Assembly (NCBI GenBank): GCA_946061315.1
Contig: CAMGRB010000062.1
Coordinates: 1-7,482, forward strand
Length of the DNA stretch: 7,482 bases
From: an uncultured Clostridia bacterium
GTDB taxonomy: Bacteria; Bacillota; Clostridia; Oscillospirales; CAG-272
Direction of reading: 5' to 3'
The notes beneath the pieces were generated by a model. It worked only from the letters and a program-made list of their open reading frames with translations. It was not told where the DNA came from and ran no database searches. Below are positions 5,368-7,482 of the stretch, piece by piece. The translations under genes were made by a program, and so were the position numbers. Position 1 is the stretch's first letter. Each line of letters opens with the position of its first letter.

Positions 5368-5631
5368 TTAAAATTCAACTATGTTGTCGGTCGAGACGTT
5401 CTCTTTCGTTTCCGGTATATCGTCCGGATCTACGTTGCCGGTATCTGTATCGGTATTGTCACCACCGCCGCTGCCGGTATCGGAGGTATCGGTCTGGTTG
5501 GTATCTGACTGGTTGGTATCGCCGCCGCTGCTGCCGCTTCCGGTATCGTTACCGCCTCCGCCGCCTCCGCAGGAAACGAGCATAACAAGTACCATCGATA
5601 AAACGATAAGCAAAGAAAGTATCTTTTTCAT
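5368..5631 (-). CDS. Small low-complexity lipoprotein
   Basis: An 87-residue predicted lipoprotein with no recognised domain. The start at 5631 has GAAAGGGG 8 bases upstream; the earlier in-frame ATG at 5649 has none. Residues MKK plus a hydrophobic stretch lead to the lipobox LVSC, with Cys21 as the lipidated residue. Six glycines follow directly, then a Gly/Ser/Asp/Thr/Asn-rich tail with repeated DT and TNQ units, and a short acidic end (VDPDDIPETKENVSTDNIVEF spans the last 21 residues, in which I see no fold). Clostridial lipoproteins often carry such a linker between the anchor Cys and a globular domain; here only the anchor and linker exist. It could be a degraded or truncated lipoprotein or a genuine surface peptide. 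The DNA repeats GATACC several times, prone to slippage. It has a strong promoter and lies 62 bases upstream of spoIIR in the same direction. Confidence 0.75.
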   Translation of the reverse strand: MKKILSLLIVLSMVLVMLVSCGGGGGGNDTGSGSSGGDTNQSDTNQTDTSDTGSGGGDNTDTDTGNVDPDDIPETKENVSTDNIVEF

Positions 5632-5673
5632 ATGTAAAACCCCTTTCAAAAGAAAGTATTTCGTTATATATAC

Positions 5674-5702
5674 ATTTTACTATACTTAAAGCCGTTTGTC
5701 AA
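5674..5702 (-). promoter_or_regulatory. Promoter of the lipoprotein gene
   Basis: On the minus strand: perfect TTGACA (5702-5697), 17 bp, then TAAAAT (5679-5674). It is a strong housekeeping promoter, divergent from that of pncC, with the two -35 elements 27 bp apart. Read-through could reach spoIIR. Confidence 0.8.
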
Positions 5703-5729
5703 CAAAAACTTTTTATTTATATTTTTTAC

Positions 5730-5758
5730 TTGAAGCGCACCGCCGTTTGTGATAGAAT
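5730..5758 (+). promoter_or_regulatory. Promoter of pncC
   Basis: TTGAAG (5730-5735), 17 bp, then TAGAAT (5753-5758) preceded by TGA. Transcription should start near 5765, downstream of the possible ATG at 5749, so the ATG at 5785 is the true start. Confidence 0.75.
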
Positions 5759-5784
5759 TATTAAGGAACAAAAGGAGGAACGGT

Positions 5785-6270
5785 ATGGAAAACTTGCGTT
5801 ATGAAATAATAGAATTATTGCGTCTTAAAAATCTCACCCTCGCAAGCGCGGAATCGTGCACGGGAGGACTTGTTGCCAAAATGATAACGGACGTTGCCGG
5901 TTGCTCCGACGTATTTGAGGGCGGCGTTGTATCGTATTCCAACGACGTAAAAATGAAATTGCTCGGCGTAAAGCCTAAAACGCTTGAAAAGCACGGCGCA
6001 GTATCGGGTGAAACGGCAAAGGAAATGGCACTTGGTGTAAGACGGGCTTGTATGGCGGACATCGGAGTATCGACAACGGGTATTGCGGGCCCCACGGGGG
6101 GAACTGCGGAAAAGCCCGTCGGCACGGTATATATAGGAATATCGTTTGGCGATATATGCGAGAGCGAGTTGCTTCCGATAAACCCCGAATATTCAAGGGA
6201 GAAGATAAGAAACGTTGCCGCGCAAAAAATACTTGAATTACTGTATAAGAAAATTAAGGAAAACTATTGA
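5785..6270 (+). CDS. pncC: Nicotinamide-nucleotide amidohydrolase (PncC / CinA C-terminal domain)
   Basis: A cytoplasmic NMN deamidase of the CinA-C family, which converts nicotinamide mononucleotide to nicotinic acid mononucleotide plus ammonia and so recycles NMN, for example that released by NAD-dependent DNA ligase, into NAD. The 161 residues are the size of the single-domain E. coli PncC, so the N-terminal domain of full CinA is absent by design rather than lost. Family motifs in order: SAESCTGG (21-28, with the catalytic Ser region), GGVVSYSN (46-53), AVSGETAKEMA (72-82), GIAGPTGG (99-106) and KPVGTVYIG (110-118). The ribosome binding site AAAGGAGG ends 6 bases before the ATG. The same frame is open back to an ATG at 5749, but that lies upstream of the expected start of transcription. 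pfkA follows 68 bases later with its own promoter. Confidence 0.93.
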   Translation: MENLRYEIIELLRLKNLTLASAESCTGGLVAKMITDVAGCSDVFEGGVVSYSNDVKMKLLGVKPKTLEKHGAVSGETAKEMALGVRRACMADIGVSTTGIAGPTGGTAEKPVGTVYIGISFGDICESELLPINPEYSREKIRNVAAQKILELLYKKIKENY

Positions 6271-6295
6271 TTTTATAAACATATTATGTTAGAAT
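6267..6295 (+). promoter_or_regulatory. Promoter of pfkA overlapping the pncC stop
   Basis: TTGATT (6267-6272) contains the TGA stop codon of pncC; 17 bp later comes TAGAAT (6290-6295), preceded by TGT (extended -10). pfkA can thus be transcribed on its own as well as by read-through from pncC, since no terminator lies between them. TTTTGAA/TTCAAAA (6299-6305, 6318-6324) could form a weak hairpin just before the ribosome binding site. Confidence 0.65.
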
Positions 6296-6338
6296 AGGTT
6301 TTGAATTTTTCTCGATTTTCAAAAAGGAGGATAAATAA

Positions 6339-7400
6339 ATGAAATTCAGAAAAATAGGCGTTCTCACCTCCGGCGGCGATTCGCCTGCTATGAACGCAAC
6401 CATAAAGGCGGTAACCTGCTCGGCACTTTCAAGAGGAGTTGAAGTTGTCGGTATTCTCGGAGGTTACTCGGGTCTTATTCACGAAAATCTCCGTCCTTTG
6501 ACCAAAAAGGACGTTTCGGGCATAATATCCTTGGGCGGAACTATCATATACTCGGACAGATGTGTTGAGTTCAAAACCGAGGAGGGTATGCAAAGGGCAA
6601 TAGAGGTATGCCGTAAAAATCAGATCGACGGTATCGTTGCCATAGGAGGCGACGGAACTTTCAGAGGCGCTACCGACCTTAGCATAAGAGGTATTCCCTG
6701 CATCGGTCTTCCCGGAACGATAGACAACGATATAACCGCAACCGATTACACGATAGGCTACGATACGGCGATGAACACCGTAGTAAAGCTCGGCGATCAG
6801 TTGAGGGACACTTGTGAATCGCACGCACGTTGCAACATTATAGAGGTAATGGGCAGAAATGCGGGATATATAGCAATAGAGTCGGGGCTTGCGCTTAATG
6901 CAATAGGCGTTGCCATCGAGGAAATTCCTTTCGATAAAGAACTTTTGTTTGAAAAAATGAAGGCTTCCCGTGCGGCAGGTCAGCGCAGTTTCATAGTTGT
7001 TGTCGCAGAGGGAATGGGCGCAGAGTTCAGCGAGCAGCTTCTTAAAGAAATACCCGAAAAGACGGGCATTGAAACAAGATTTGTCCGTCCCGCGCACATA
7101 GTAAGAGGCGGTATCCCCACCTTGCGTGACAGAAATCTTGCCACCATGATGGGCGACAAGGCGGTTGATATGCTCCTTGCCGGCAAGAGCGACCTCGTTA
7201 TATGCTCAAGACACGACAAGGTTGTCGCAACCGATATAAAATTTGCTCTTATTCTCGACAGAATGTATAAGAACAAGTTAAAAGAGCACGACCTTGATTC
7301 TTTCACACCTCATCAGATAAAGGAAATGGAAGCAATCTGCGAGGAAAGACGCGCGTATTTCAAGGATATTTACGACGTAATGCTCACAGTCGGCTGCTGA
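6339..7400 (+). CDS. pfkA: ATP-type 6-phosphofructokinase
   Basis: Cytoplasmic glycolytic enzyme phosphorylating fructose-6-phosphate to fructose-1,6-bisphosphate. Motifs in the 353 residues: nucleotide-binding SGGDSPAMNA (11-20), GGDGTFRGA (103-111), catalytic PGTIDND (125-131, base D129), R164 and VMGRNAG (170-176) for sugar phosphate, and RGG at 256-258. Gly at 106 and in PGTIDND argues for ATP; PPi-dependent enzymes usually have GGDD and PKTIDND. It is about 30 residues longer than E. coli PfkA, with a helical, charged extension after about 320. By alignment from memory, the effector-site arginines R21, R25 and R54 of E. coli are K23, C27 and K56 here, so allosteric control by ADP/PEP may be altered. 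AGGAGG lies 8 bases before the ATG. Clostridia often hold two such paralogues, and this may be the second type. An IS-like end begins 25 bases after the stop. Confidence 0.94.
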   Translation: MKFRKIGVLTSGGDSPAMNATIKAVTCSALSRGVEVVGILGGYSGLIHENLRPLTKKDVSGIISLGGTIIYSDRCVEFKTEEGMQRAIEVCRKNQIDGIVAIGGDGTFRGATDLSIRGIPCIGLPGTIDNDITATDYTIGYDTAMNTVVKLGDQLRDTCESHARCNIIEVMGRNAGYIAIESGLALNAIGVAIEEIPFDKELLFEKMKASRAAGQRSFIVVVAEGMGAEFSEQLLKEIPEKTGIETRFVRPAHIVRGGIPTLRDRNLATMMGDKAVDMLLAGKSDLVICSRHDKVVATDIKFALILDRMYKNKLKEHDLDSFTPHQIKEMEAICEERRAYFKDIYDVMLTVGC

Positions 7401-7425
7401 AATTAAAAAACAGAAATCACGCAAG

Positions 7426-7482
7426 TGTTGAAGTGAACCCAAAAGTTTAGACAAAAAATAATATTTAATTTACTGTGGAATG
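7426..7482 (+). mobile_element. Left end of a probable IS3-family insertion sequence (partial)
   Basis: TGTTGAAGTGAACCCAAAAG followed by TTTAGACA resembles the terminal inverted repeats of IS3-family (IS150-like) elements, which start with TG and contain a block like CCCAAAAAGTTAGACA. An A/T-rich leader and GTGGAATG at the window end fit the approach to a first transposase ORF. The exact first base could also be 7429 or 7434. The other end and the transposase are outside the window. Confidence 0.45.

Noticed and set aside
4664..5585. Plus-strand ORFs opposite spoIIR and the lipoprotein
   Set aside because: They are antisense shadows of well-supported genes with clear family motifs or lipobox, and they have implausible compositions.

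Overview
The window looks like a chromosomal piece from a spore-forming member of the Clostridia, probably a gut-type lineage. It carries spoIIR, a gene confined to endospore formers. It also has strong AGGAGG-type ribosome binding sites, sigma-A-type promoters with 17-bp spacers, and housekeeping genes typical of Firmicutes (YifB/ComM-type AAA ATPase, tRNA-Trp, PncC/CinA-C, ATP-type phosphofructokinase). Genus cannot be fixed from the sequence alone.

Layout. 7-1551 (+): YifB/ComM ATPase, ended by a terminator. 1597-1770: two terminator-like hairpins enclosing a small array of mini-hairpins with ATTTCAT linkers. 1834-1939: inverted and direct repeats around a core resembling a conjugative nic site, probably an oriT remnant. 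2061-3218 (+): XRE-type regulator with a TPR-like C-terminal part, visibly more A/T-rich, followed by a 15-bp-stem hairpin. 3447-3551: a cluster of hairpins with competing pairings. 3544-3735: a doubtful small membrane ORF. 3801-4172 (-): a four-helix-bundle (S23/Avd-like) protein with its own promoter. 4238-4480: an array of eleven hairpins joined by a conserved TTCAT-type linker whose orientation flips partway. 4481-4587 (-): tRNA-Trp and its terminator. 4703-5305 (-): spoIIR. 5368-5631 (-): a small Gly/Ser/Thr/Asp-rich lipoprotein. A divergent promoter pair then leads into pncC (5785-6270, +) and pfkA (6339-7400, +). The last ~57 bases look like the start of an IS3-family element.

Interpretation. 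The stretch from about 1640 to 4512 reads as an accessory island between core genes, with one end at the 3' end of tRNA-Trp. The most unusual object is the pairing of a stand-alone four-helix-bundle gene with a structured hairpin array, plus a second smaller array 2.5 kb away using the same linker. Stem sequences differ from unit to unit while pairing, small loops and linkers are kept, so the structure seems to be what is selected. The second notable object is the spoIIR control region. A very good sigma-F promoter lies inside a long hairpin whose 3' arm holds the spoIIR ribosome binding site, so read-through RNA and forespore RNA should differ in translatability.

The flanking core genes are metabolic or developmental and do not form one pathway. 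spoIIR signals from forespore to mother cell, PncC recycles nicotinamide mononucleotide, and PfkA commits fructose-6-phosphate to glycolysis.
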